Assembly: GCF_023278565.1 (NCBI RefSeq) | Contig: NC_064681.1 | Span: 4,464,001 to 4,528,000 of the forward strand | Source: Colletotrichum lupini | Lineage: Eukaryota; Ascomycota; Sordariomycetes; Glomerellales; Glomerellaceae | Direction: 5' to 3' | DNA length: 64,000 nucleotides | In this document: piece by piece, positions 22,621 to 34,685 of the stretch | Position numbering within the stretch: position 1 is the stretch's first letter | Layout: each line of letters opens with the position of its first letter | Made by a program: the position numbers and the translations under genes | Notes under the pieces: model-generated | What the model saw: the letters and a program-made list of their open reading frames with translations, nothing else | Databases searched by the model: none | What the model was told of the DNA's origin: nothing

Positions 22621-23407
22621 TGTGAATCGAATAATTGGTTGTAAGTGAAAGTGGTAGGAAAGTTCCTAAGTGAGTGAATAAAAAGCACAAAAAAATGAAG
22701 GAAGTACAACTCGTTGTTGCGATGGAAGACTGATCTGATTGAGGTGATGATGAGAAGAACAACATATTTTCGAGGACAAGCAAAGACTTTTATAACATCA
22801 TGACACTAATGGAACTGTTCTCATTCCATGTACGGTCATCATGATCACTCCTCAATATCAATTTTGATAATGCCAATCCATCACCTCGCTTAGCCTCTTG
22901 ATTGAATCCATATTGCGCCTGGCCAAGTAAGGCCAGCCTTTTCCATGGTAGTCGGCGCCGAGCGGACACTTTGGCAGTACAAAGGCCGAATGCCCGATGC
23001 TATTCTCAGCTGCCAAGTCCGTATTCGATGCTTCGTAAAGTGAATTAACAAGGTTATTATGGACTTCTTAGCATGCATGTTAAGAAGACTGTAGAATTCA
23101 ATTCTTTACTTCTAAAACCGGCCAGGCGGGACGAGGGATCGACACTGGCAATGCTTGACAACTAGGATCCATGCACATACGGAAAAGCTCTCCGATACAA
23201 CTCTGAAGGCATTCTAGTTGATAATGACACTGGCGAGTTAAATTAACTAATTTCCGACTACTACGAGGATTTCTTTTCGAAATATGCACTGGGCTCGAAA
23301 CTTTGCCTCTTACGAATTAAAGCTCTTTACGTCGGACTGAGGGGACGTACGTACTCTTAGCTACTATAGAATTAAGCAGAGATGCGGAGTAGCGTTAGTG
23401 CAAAAAT
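22621..23407. other. Intergenic region left of family B element
   Basis: Promoter side of the 353-aa gene, ending at the target duplication of the family B element (aaaat at 23403-23407). Small open frames at 22890-23289 look random. No further feature seen. Confidence 0.5.
22787..22794 (-). promoter_or_regulatory. TATA-like element of the 353-aa gene
   Basis: TATAAAAG on the minus strand, about 167 bp upstream of the ATG at 22620. Assigned by sequence and position only. Confidence 0.4.
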
Positions 23408-23584
23408 TATTACGAGTTATAGCACGTAGCAATGGGCATACGGAGTATAATAAAAGTAGCTTAACTATTAAAATAGAAATAAATAAATAAAAAAGGTCTA
23501 TATATATAATATCTAAGATAGATACGTAATTTAGTACGTAACGGGTACTTTATAAAGTACGATTACTATCCTTATTACGTAATA
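23408..23584 (-). repeat. LTR of family B, left (3' LTR in element orientation)
   Basis: 177 bp, matching 30766-30942 and the solo LTR at 31961-32137. The outer left end keeps GCACGTAGCAATGGGCATAC, while the inner end is RIP-mutated. Confidence 0.95.
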
Positions 23585-26500
23585 TACCCTCTAATTACTA
23601 TTATTAAGGAGCTATTATACCTAAAATAAAATCTCTAAATACCCTTATAAAGGCCTAATTTAGTTAAATATAAAAAAATAAAAAATAAACGTAAGGGATA
23701 CGCGTTTTTTAAACCGCGTTTATTATAAATATATCCCTTTATTTAAAATAAATAGAATCCTAACTTAAAATAGTACGTATTTTATTATTTTTAATATATA
23801 AATTACTAAGAGCGAGGCTATTTAGCCGCTTTATATATATTTAAATTCTTATAGCGTTACTTAGTTATTATCTTTTTTTTTTAACCTCTTATAATTATTA
23901 TAAATACTCCTATTTACTACGCGCGCGCGCTTATATTATTAAATCGTTTACTAATTTTATTTTAAATATAAATATTTAATATATTTAAAAATAATAATAA
24001 GTTTTATATAATTTCTATAATACTTTTTATATATATATTATATAGTTTATTAAAAGTTTAAATAGGTAATAATACTAACGAGCCTCTCTAAGTCGTTACC
24101 CCCCCTATAACTTCTTATTTACTTATTAAAGCTTAGTTATTAAGCTCTTCTTTTCTAACTAAGAGAATATTAAAACTATTAATTAAAATACTAAAAACTT
24201 TATTAAGTTCGAGGCTCTTTTTAATAATTATAATAAAAATAATAATAAAATAAAAAATAATAATAAGAGTTTTAATAAGCTTTTACCTATCCCCCCCTTA
24301 AAATTTAAAAATAAAAATAAGATTAGTTTAGATAATAAGCCCTTTAAAAAGGGTATATTATATACTTATTATTTTAAAAGTTTATATTTAATATTATTTT
24401 AAAATTTAAAAAATATAAAATTAACTTTTTTTAAAAAGGTAATAAAAAATAAAAAAGAACGCTAAGAAGCTAAAGTACTCCCCGTAATAAGTATAGTTCT
24501 CTTTATTATTTTAAGCCTATTTAATATATACTTAGTCCTTAAAAAGCTTAAAAAAGAGGCTCTTAAAAAACGGGAGATTTAGTACTTATTTTATTTTAAA
24601 ATAGCCCTCTAATATATTAACTTTAAAAATAATAATTATTATTTTATAAAAAAATAATAGTTAGTATATACGCTAATTTAATAGCTATTTAGCTAAAGGG
24701 TATATCGATATATTAGTCGTTTTATAATTAATAACCTAGGCCCTTATTAAAGTTATTATAAATAGCGCTCCCTTTTTTATGAATATATTGTCTTTTTTTA
24801 TTATTAAAAAGCGCACTTTTAATTATAATTTTAATAAATATTACTAAGCTCTTTAATATTATTTACTAAATATATAATAATTAGAGGATATATAAAAATT
24901 ATATTAGCTTTTATATAGAGGACTTCCTTAATGCGCACCCCTGGTCCTTTTTTATACTTATTATAATTATTTATAACTAACTTTTTATTATATTACCCGT
25001 TTTTATACCCTAAGTTATTAACTTAATAATTATTCTAGTTCTTATACTCCTTATTACCCCTATTACTCTTAGTTTTATAAACTTTAAAGCGTATAAAACG
25101 TATTTCTTAGTACGTATACTAACCCTCTTTTTTAATAACGCTATATTCTTAGTAATTATATACTTCGTAAACTAAGAGTTTAAATAATAAGTATAAGCCC
25201 GGGTTTTATTTTTATATATATATACCCTATAAAGTAAAGTTATTTTAAGAATTTAGGCCTTCGGGCTATAAGAGTTTTTTTAAGTATAGTTTAAATTAAT
25301 TATTTTTAACTATTTTAATTATTTATAATAACTTCTTGCGCATCGTAGAGGTTAAGAAGTATATAAAAATATTTAAACTTAGCTCGTAAAAGGTTTTTAA
25401 TAAGTCTATTTATTAATATATTTTTTATTAATATATAAGTAACCTCAAAGCTACCTCTAGCGTACTCTTATTTTAACTATATATTCTATATATTAATATA
25501 GCAAAGTTAAGTAACTATTCTTTTTCTTTCTTTTATAATAAATTAAATCGTTTATTAATTATTATAATTAACTAACTATACTTTTCCTAAGTTAAGGGTA
25601 ATATCCTTAAAAAGGCGCTTTAAAGCTATAGTTCTTTTTATAATTTCTTTAAAATAAAAAAGCTTAGCTTCGGTAGTTAACGTCGTAACCGTTACTTAGC
25701 GTACTAATTTCTATTAAATTAGGCTATTAAAAAGGAATATTATATATTTTTAAAATAATTATCGTATTACCTCGTTATTTATAAAACTAATATTTCTAAC
25801 TAAAAATAATAATTACGTACTTAGTATATTATTATAATAGAGCGTAAAATATCTCGTTATATAAAAATATTGGATATAATAATTAATTATTTTAATATAA
25901 GTTACGCTTAGGTTAGTTAAGAACCGTAATAATTATAAATAAGTAAAAGTAACGTCTAATTTAATTATAATAGCTATATAAAATATACTCCTAACCTTCT
26001 TTTAGTAACTCTTTATTTCTTCTTTTATTACCTACCCCTCGTTTAGTTTAAACTCTTTTTAAAAAAGAAGGGTAACTAAATATAATAAATCTATAAAATC
26101 GAAGCGCTTAGTAACTTATTTAATATATATATTATAAATAAAATAAACCTTATAAATAGTACGGTTTTATAAAATCCGTACTTTAAAAAAATAATTAATT
26201 AGTCTATTTTCTTTAAGGTTAATATATTCTTTTATATTATTAATAATCCCCTAAGCCGCTTTTTAATTATCTTAATAATATAGAATAATAAAGTTATTAA
26301 TATAAAATATTAGTATTACTTTATTATTTACGGTTTAGTAAATATAAATCTCCTCGTAGCTATATATTATATTTATATTACGAAGTATAGAAATAAAAGT
26401 TTAAAACTAGAGAATTAGTAAGTCTTAAAGGCTATATAAAGCGTATTAGAGCTTATTTATTTTATTAATAACTTTATATCCCTCTAGGAGTTTAATAATT

Positions 26501-29500
26501 ACTAACTTATCGCTCTTAAGAAGTACGTTAAGGAATACGTTAATAATATTATATTAGTTTATTTTAAGGTCGAATTAAGTAATTATTATTATTATAAGCC
26601 TAAAGGCTTTTATAACAAGCGTTAAAGCGTACGTATATTATAAGGGGTTAAGTAGTTATATATCCCCCCTTATATATATACGTACTTTTACTTTACTAAC
26701 CTTATTATTAATATCGTACTTATAAATATATACTTACTTTAATAAAAATAGGATCCCTTATTTAGGATTACGGTCAATCTCTTTTTATATACTAATATCC
26801 CTTAGCTTTTTTATTTTTACGTTTATAATATCTTTAAGTAGCTTTTATAGTTATAATAAAAAATATTTAATATTACTAAACTTCTTTAGTAAGCTTTAAA
26901 AGTTAATTTTAATAAGTTGTAGTTTTTAAACTCTTTTAAAGCGCTTTAAATAGGTCCTATAAACTACTCTTTTTATTACTTAATAAAATATTATATATCT
27001 TATATTACTTTTTTTTATAGTTTTTTATTAATTAAGTATAAAAATAAAAAAAAAGTAATCTTAGAAACGGTTATAATAATTACCGTTTCTTATATTTAAA
27101 TATAAAAGCGTTACGAAAATATTATTATTAAAGTATTATAGAGGTTTACGGGCCCGGTTTAAATATTTAAAACTTAATAGAGCTTTACTTAATACTTAAT
27201 AAAGTAGTTCTTATAAGCTCTATTCTTATATAATAATAAAAGTTTATTATAAAAGTTCTTTATTAATATCGACTTTAGTATTAGGAATTACTTTTTTATA
27301 ATTAGTACTTTATTTATTACGTACTTTAGCGTTTTATTAAGAGCTATTAAGAATTAAAAGCTTAAGAACTTTTATAATATATATAAGCGCTTATAAAAAG
27401 GATTATAAACTACGCAAAGCCGTTTATAACTTAGTTATTATATCCCCTTTTTTACCCCTACCCCTAAGCTTATATAAAGGGGTTATTTTAGAGGTTAATA
27501 ATAATAATAAGACTATATTAGCCTCTTTAGCCTTATTTACCGCACCCTAAAGTACGTTTATTAGTTACTTAGCGTCTTAAATAATTAAAAATTTAATAAT
27601 AATACTATCCTTAATTATAAAGTTATTTTAAGTACTAGTATTTCCGAAATCTAAATTTACTTCCCTAAGTACTCGAACTAACTTATTATTAATATTAAAG
27701 AGTTCTTATATTTCTTAGATTACTAAATTTACTTACTCGCTTATAATAGCTTACTTTTTATATATAGGATTATAAAAAACTTTTTTATTAAACTTAATAT
27801 TTTTTATAATAAATACCTATTTAAGTACGAGTATTTAGACCTTATATATATTATACGTTTTTAATATATATCTAACTAAGTATTTTATATACCCGTAGGG
27901 AAGTATTTTAAACTTTTTTAATATATACCCCTCTTATAATTCTTATAAAAAAGATATACTTAATAATTATATATATAAAGGCTACTAAAATACGGGGTAA
28001 TTAGTTTAGAATCCTATACTTAGTAACCCGTTTATTACTAGTATTAATACCGCTTTTATTAATTAATTTTTATTATAAGAAGCAAATCTTTTTTATTAGC
28101 CTCTCGTAGGGTAATATTATAAATAAAAATTATTATTAGTACTATTTTATCTTATAAATTTATAAAAAGGTTCGTAAAAAGGCGCATTTTATAAGCTTTA
28201 ATAATTATAAGTTAACCTACTCTTTTAGTATTACTTATAAGTTCTTTTATATATAAAAATAAAAGTTCTATTTTAATTTCTAGCTCGCTATACTACGTCT
28301 TATATACATATCTAACGTTTATAATTAAAAGAGCGGTTTTATTATTATTTTAAAAAAAAAGATTAAAGTCCTTTTTTAATAATAAATCGCTACTTCGAGG
28401 CTTTATAATATAAAAAGCACTTCTTCTTCTATTTTAGTCCTTAAAAAGAACCCCTTAAATTACTTATTATATTTATTAAAAGCTATAAATATATATTATT
28501 GTTTATTAAAAAATAACTTAAAATAAAAAAGATCTTAGTATATACGGTATTATAGCCATAAAGCCTTTTTTAAAAGTAGTCTTTTTAAAACTACTATCTT
28601 AGCTTTAAATAATATATATATTTTATACTTAACTTATAATAGAGGTTTAATACGCATACTTTAAATCTTATATAATAATTAATAGAGAGTATTAAGTTTA
28701 AAATAACCTATTTTAAAGTACTAAAAGAGCGCGCTATTAAACCTTTTATAAGTATATTAATATAAGTAAAAAGATTTTTATAGTTAATTAGTAATATAAT
28801 ATTAGCTAGGCTTTATAAAATATGCTTAAAGTTTACGAAAAAAGGATAGGATTAGAGGAGCTTATATTCGAAAAAAACTAAATTATTCTTTTAAATAAGC
28901 TACTTTTTAATAATACTCTTATAAAGCGTTCCTTATTATAAAATATAATCTAAACCGTAGTATTAAAATGCGCTTCTATTTAATAAAGTCTTTAAGATTA
29001 TATTAATATAAAATCCTTTAATATAAATAACGTTTTAAAGCTTTAAATTATAAGTTCCCTTTTTTTTAAATCCGTTTAGGACGCCCTTTATAATACGAGT
29101 ACTATATATAATAATAAGTAATATAATAGTTCTTAATTTAATATAGTTTTTATTACTTAAGAATACATAACTCTCGGGTTTAAATAAGCTCTTATTATTA
29201 ACTAAATATATTATTCTATAACTATTTATTATTATATTTTAAAAAAGGGGGTAAGTACTATTTATAAGAGTATTAAAAATTACGTTTATTTCTAAGTCCT
29301 AACTCTTTATAAATATAATAACTATATAGCCCTCGTTTTAGTTTATTAATAAACTCGCTATAAGTTAATTAGAAAATCTTTTTAAAAACCTAGGTTTCTT
29401 AGGGGTTTTATTATTCTTTAGCTAATTAGCTTTCTTAAGCTTATTATAAAGTAATTTCTATTTACTTAATTTAATAATAACGAGGACTTCTTTTATATAG

Positions 29501-30765
29501 CTCCTTAGTATTCGTATTAATAATTTATTAGTATTTTAGTTTATAAGTACTTATTTTAATTTTTAGTATACTATAGGGCGCTATAGGTATATATAATTAT
29601 AAAAGTATATAATATTACCCTTATTATTTACGTTATTAACTAAGTTAGAGCGTTTAATAAAAATAAAATAAGCCCCTCTTTAACCTAAAAGTCGTTTAGT
29701 ATATACGTTTTAAGTTACTAAGCTAAATATATATATAATCTCTTTAAGGGTCCTTATATACGTTTTAAAAGCTATTAATTTACTAAAAGTTTTATATATA
29801 TATTAGCCTTATATAAAGTTAAGTCTAAACTTAATTATAATTAAGAAGTTAAGTATAATAATCTCTTTATTAATTTCTAAAATATCGTACGTTTTAGTTT
29901 AGAAATAAGTAAATTACTACTCTTTATATTAATATTAAGGGTTAATTCTGGTCCTTATTTTATTAAGGGCTTATTAATACTCCTCTCGAACCGTATTCCT
30001 TATTACTAATTCGGGGGGCGTAAATTTTTATTTTAAATATTTAACGATTTACTATATATTAAACTTAGCGCCGTTCTTAGTAATTTTTTAAAATACGTAT
30101 TTATATAATATAACGTTAACTAATTTTATTAATTACTAAATAAGGACTTTAATATATATATTAATAATATTACGTTTATAAGCTATAAGTTACTCGTATT
30201 TAATATTAAGCTCTTATTATTTTTAAATACTCTCGAGTATATAAATCCTTTTTATAAATATAATATAAGAATAGATTTATTTACGTAAAGTAAGTAGTAT
30301 AGTTAGTTTTATAAAAAGAAACCTAGCTTAGTTTTATAAATTACTTATATTTAAAGAAATTAAAAAGTTCGTATTAAGAGTTATATTTAAAAGCTATTAA
30401 TAAAGGATTTCTTAGTTTTTTTAGTTATTTTTAAACGCTTTATAATAAGCTTAGTAAGCTTATAATTCTTTTTTATTATAAGTTATAATTAATTATCCGA
30501 ATTCTAAGGGTAAAATAAGTACTATAAAGGGGTTAAGGAATATATTAAAATTTAGAGCGTTTAAGTCGACGTATTTTTAAACCCTAACGCCCTTATTTAT
30601 AATACGAAGTATATTAAACTATTTAATTTAACTATCGTAACTAATTAATTGAGCTTAAGTTAAAGTGGGTATAAGTAAGTTAATTATTTTAAAAAGATTA
30701 TAAGAATCGTATTAATAAATATATTATTATAATATAAGGTTTTAATTAAGAGCTAGGTTTATAAC

Positions 30766-30942
30766 TATTATAAGTTATAGTACGTAATAATAGGTATATA
30801 GAGTATAATAAAAGTAGCTTAATTATTAAAATAGAAATAGATAAAAAAAAAAGGTCTATATATATAATATTTAAGATAAATACGTAATTTAGCACGTGAC
30901 GGGCACTTTGTGAGGTGCGATTACTATCCCTATTACGTGACA
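30766..30942 (-). repeat. LTR of family B, right (5' LTR in element orientation)
   Basis: 177 bp. The outer right end keeps CACGTGACGGGCACTTTGTG and ends in CGTGACA, while the inner left end is RIP-mutated. The mutation gradient mirrors that of the left LTR. Confidence 0.95.
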
Positions 30943-30947
30943 AAAAT

Positions 30948-31960
30948 AGAGTTCCTCTAGCCTACGCAGTGTATGCCCCCTATTGTGACTAGGAAGGCCT
31001 CGAAGCGGTCTTGTAACCGGTTCCCTGCTTGCCATGGAATAGAAGCTCTAGACTCCATTTCTCCATGATAACTGGGCTGATGCTAAGCCCTATCACAAAT
31101 TTTCAAATTCGGTATCCATGAACAGCCCGCACTATGCGGACTGTTTTTCACCGCCGGCGGCGGGCTTTCAACTTAGTGAACATCGTTAAGCGACTTGTCA
31201 AAGCTGTGTGTCGTGTTCAAGGCGTTTCTCAACGCATAAAGGAGCTCGGCGTCCTTGTAACCCCCTGAACATGTCGCCTTGGCAAGCAGCGATCCGGATG
31301 AACTCAACGACTCGACTCGTTTGGAGGCCGAAGACTTGGCTATTTTGACAGGACAAACACCTTTCGGTAGTCCCGTGATAAGTTATAGCATAGCGTCTTG
31401 AAAAATTCTGACATTGATTGGAACTTTGGGACTGAATGCAACTTTTTTGACGCATTTGCCTGTCTATCGGCACCACATGTAGAGCGTATTTTTGGTCTCA
31501 TACTCGCGGAGCCGGTCTGGGGGGAAAGCACGTACAGAAATGCTGCCCACAGCAATGAGCGTTAACGCTGATCTGTAAACATCCAAATAGCGTGTGCTTT
31601 TCCTCCGAGATCTTCATGACAATCACGGGGGAGGGAGGGCAAAAGAGAAAAGGCCATCCTTAGATTCCGAGGCCCCATGTCGTTCGATGGCCGAAAACCG
31701 ATTGGCTGCTCCTGTTTCACCAACATGGAGACGATGAGGAACAACCTTGTTAAGGGTTTCAGCCTCTGGATGAACAGTAAGCCATTTAGTGGCCCCGTCC
31801 AACACTGCCACTCTTCATGATGGGCTGACAGGCGTTTCTGGCCCATGGGAATGGGCGACAGCGGGCCGCATGGATCCAAGTTTAGTATCGCAATTCTCGG
31901 CTCGTGCACATAATACTTATTCACCTAGCCAGGAAGCTTTCCGAAGCCTTAGGAGGATGC
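30948..31960. other. Intergenic region between family B element and solo LTR
   Basis: About 1 kb of normal composition. Open frames of 60-120 aa on the minus strand (31198-31924) overlap each other and match nothing I know. No confident gene. Confidence 0.45.
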
Positions 31961-32137
31961 TGTCACGAGTTATGGCACGCAGCAATGGGCATACGGAGTG
32001 TGGTAAAAGTGGCTTAACTATCAAAGTGGAAATAGACAAAAGGAAAAGGTCTATATACACGATGTCTGAGATAGACACGTGATTCAGCACGTGACGGGCA
32101 CTTCGTGAGATGCGATTACTATCCCTGTTACGTGACA
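31961..32137. mobile_element. Solo LTR of family B, not RIP-mutated
   Basis: 177 bp starting TGTCACG and ending CGTGACA (7-bp perfect terminal inverted repeat), flanked by the 5-bp duplication gatgc (31956-31960 and 32138-32142). It matches the family B LTRs but keeps CpA and TpG throughout, so it shows the unmutated LTR sequence. It is the product of LTR-LTR recombination of a full element. It carries two CACGTG palindromes at 32076-32081 and 32088-32093. Confidence 0.95.
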
Positions 32138-34490
32138 GATGCTTTAGCTGGTTTGTGGCAAGCTAGCTGTGGGGTCTGTCTATGTGGTACAAGTGCAGGA
32201 AGTATCCTGGTACAGGGCACAAGACGACTTCTGACGAGATATGCGTCGATATTGATGGATCTAGTCTAGGACCATCTTAGTCCACTTGAAGTCGACCACG
32301 GTATTGTAAAACTGTCGTCGCCTTTGCCAAGAGATTTGACCATTCCTTTCGATGTGCCAACATCGTGATAAAGTCAGGTTGCCCTTAGGAACAATAATAG
32401 TATAATAGGAATTCTGGATCCACCAAGTCAACACGAAACAGGGGCGCACAGATAGTAGTCACGGTCGAAAGTTTCTTGCGCAGTGCAACACTGACTAATT
32501 ATCTCGGCAACCTGTTGCAACACCTTATTTCATCGTTGAGTAATCGACCTGGTCTTGAAAGCACCAAGTTTCGAGGCTCCCCGACAGGAATTGCCGAAGG
32601 ACCGGTGACTTTGTTGAACTTTGTTCGATAATGAGGTAGACCCCACGCCGCACCGACTCACAATTTTCAAGACGAGCACACATCACTATGGCCTTCGTTA
32701 TAGGACATAATCAGACTCATATTGCGCTACTATATGTAGCAATATTGGGTCGTGACATCGCCGGTCCCCCCTTATCCGCCTCCTCCTGAACAAGGTAGGC
32801 GCAGATCATCAGCCTCAAGCAAACGGTTGAAGGCCCCCTCACGGGGCATCCGCGAAAGCAATACTATACTGGGCGGTGAGAAGAACAGGAGAAATCGCAA
32901 AGGATATTTTCATAGTATTCCAACCTTCGCCTTCCTTCTCAGCCTAAAAGTACGTATGGTGGTGTGAACTCGTCTTAGTCGAACTTCAATCTCCCTTGCT
33001 TGCTATGAAGAGGCTGAGGTAAATGATTTGATCTAGTGTCAGTCCACCAAGCTTGACACCACTGAGATCTTCGCCACATCCATATCTGGGTGGTTCTGGG
33101 ATACAGACTGGCTATATACGGCCGTTGCGGGCATTATGTCACACATCTGGCTGCGGTTACCAGTTACAGTCTCACATCTGCCGGATCAACGCGCTACTGC
33201 CGTCGTTAGAGTTCATTGCCGCGTCCGCGACGAAGGTCCGGATACGGTCTCTTAGATTGTGCTGTTCGATTAGATCCTTGCCCGTGTTAAAAAATGAGCG
33301 CAGACGGTTCTGTCAGGTCATTGTACGCGACACTGGCAAAGTCCCGAGCCGTGCCGTTGAGCTAGATGACTAGTTTTTGCTGGTTGGGCTGATGATTCAA
33401 ATGAATAAATTATGAGTTTATGTCATGCAGAGTTGACATCGGGTATGAGGATGTGATTGAGACCGGAGGTGGCGATGAGTGAAACTTTCTTTCGACCGAC
33501 TTTGTGAGGCCTTGCGGAAGTTGTACTACAGTCATCTCAGCTTAGGACCTCAAGAGCGCGCGAAGAAAAGCGAGAAAAGAAAAATGAGGAAGCGAAAGCT
33601 ACTACGATCATCTGTAATGTTTCTACTTGCATCAATTCTCGTTCCCAGAATCCCAGAATCTCAGCTAGTAAGCCATGGTCTTTGCTGATTCCCTCTCAAC
33701 GTGGCGTTCAGGCCTGATGTCTCAGACTCATTTGAGCGGTGTGAAATAGTTCTTCCTGAAGTTACGTTTTCCTGGATGAACAACTTGATGTCGTCTGAGT
33801 TGAGAACATCCCAAAACATCTACCATAGGCGAATGCTGCCCGTGCTGATATTTTCGTGCGTCCGGAGTACACGTGTAACTATCGCGATAGCCTCAGTTCC
33901 CACACGTTTCCCGTATTAGAAACCAGCTGAACGAGAAGAATTTACTCACCTTCGGGGCTACTTTTGGGCTGGACTTGTCTGGCGTGTAGAAGGGAGATTG
34001 GACGTGGGGTCAATCTCTAAGCTAGACATTTACACCCAAGTCAAACCTCAACCAGCCACGGGCGGCAAGTGGGAGCATCTTCCAGCCACCAGCTTAGTTC
34101 CAGTTCATCCCACCGGATGCTCAATGACTCTGGCACACATTATCCCCATAGTTTCTCTAATCGTGGTACCAAGGATGGATACAGCCAGGGCCAATGGCCC
34201 TTTCATCGGCCAATGCCACGACAGGAATGGATCTGATAAGATTATCGGAACAGATTTTGACAACAATTGCCAGGCCTTGGGCAGATCAAATGATGTCAAG
34301 GCGATGAGGGATTTTTGGCTTGGATCCCGATCCTTACAACTCCCTTATTCTCTAGACAGTGGGAGGTCTAGCAGAAAGCATAAAAGGCACCTTAGCCTCA
34401 CGCTACCCGATCTCATTTTTTCTCGCATCATAACATTTCAACAAACTCAATTACTCTAGTCACGCCCATCGACTCATCCTCTGATTCAAC
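32138..34490. other. Intergenic region, no recognised gene
   Basis: About 2.35 kb of normal composition between the solo LTR and the 45-aa peptide gene. Open frames (for example 33053-33373 and 33998-34459, plus strand) have no recognisable domain, no convincing splice structure and no shared codon bias. I call nothing here except a TATA-like element at the right end. Confidence 0.4.
34379..34387 (+). promoter_or_regulatory. TATA-like element of the 45-aa peptide gene
   Basis: CATAAAAGG about 110 bp upstream of ATG 34491, followed by a CT- and CA-rich leader as is usual for fungal secreted-protein genes. It supports the idea that the short gene is transcribed. Confidence 0.4.
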
Positions 34491-34685
34491 ATGCAATTTC
34501 TCACCGTCGTCAGCCTTCTCCTTGTCGCCGTTACCCAGGTCGCGGCGGCCCCTCCTCCCGCTCTGGAGGGTCGAGACTATGCGCTTTGCTGCTACGTAGG
34601 TTCACGCTCTCGGCTTAGATGAAGTGATAAGAAAACTCTAACTGGTTAACAGCTCACTTGCAAAGACGACCCGGCGTGCAAATAA
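34491..34685 (+). CDS. 45-aa secreted cysteine-rich peptide precursor
   Basis: Exons 34491-34595 (35 codons) and 34653-34685 (10 codons plus stop) flank a 57-nt intron with donor GTAGGT, branch point CTAAC (34638-34642) and acceptor AACAG. The first 18-20 residues (MQFLTVVSLLLVAVTQVAAA) are a textbook signal peptide. The remaining ~25 residues end in CCYLTCKDDPACK, with four cysteines in the pattern CC-x3-C-x5-C (residues 33, 34, 38 and 44). All intron signals are canonical and a promoter-like region precedes the ATG. No family is recognised. It may be an effector-like or signalling peptide. The doubt is whether such a short frame is really expressed. Confidence 0.65.

Larger units (their letters stand above)
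23408..30942 (-). mobile_element. LTR retrotransposon family B, full length, copia-like (RIP-inactivated)
   Basis: 7535 bp between 177-bp LTRs, flanked by the perfect 5-bp duplication aaaat (23403-23407 and 30943-30947). Orientation is inferred from an RNase H-like segment read on the minus strand near 25640-25740: TVTT.TTEA with a preceding S.RQ-type stretch, as in copia RNase H. The 5' LTR is then the one at 30766-30942. The body is extremely AT-rich, with CpA and TpG depleted and no surviving open frame. About 1.8 kb between the RNase H-like segment and the LTR at 23408-23584 is not explained by a normal copia layout. Confidence 0.85.

Noticed and set aside
31198..31924. Possible transposase or gene on the minus strand between family B element and solo LTR
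   Set aside because: I looked for zinc-finger or transposase motifs in the overlapping frames and found none.
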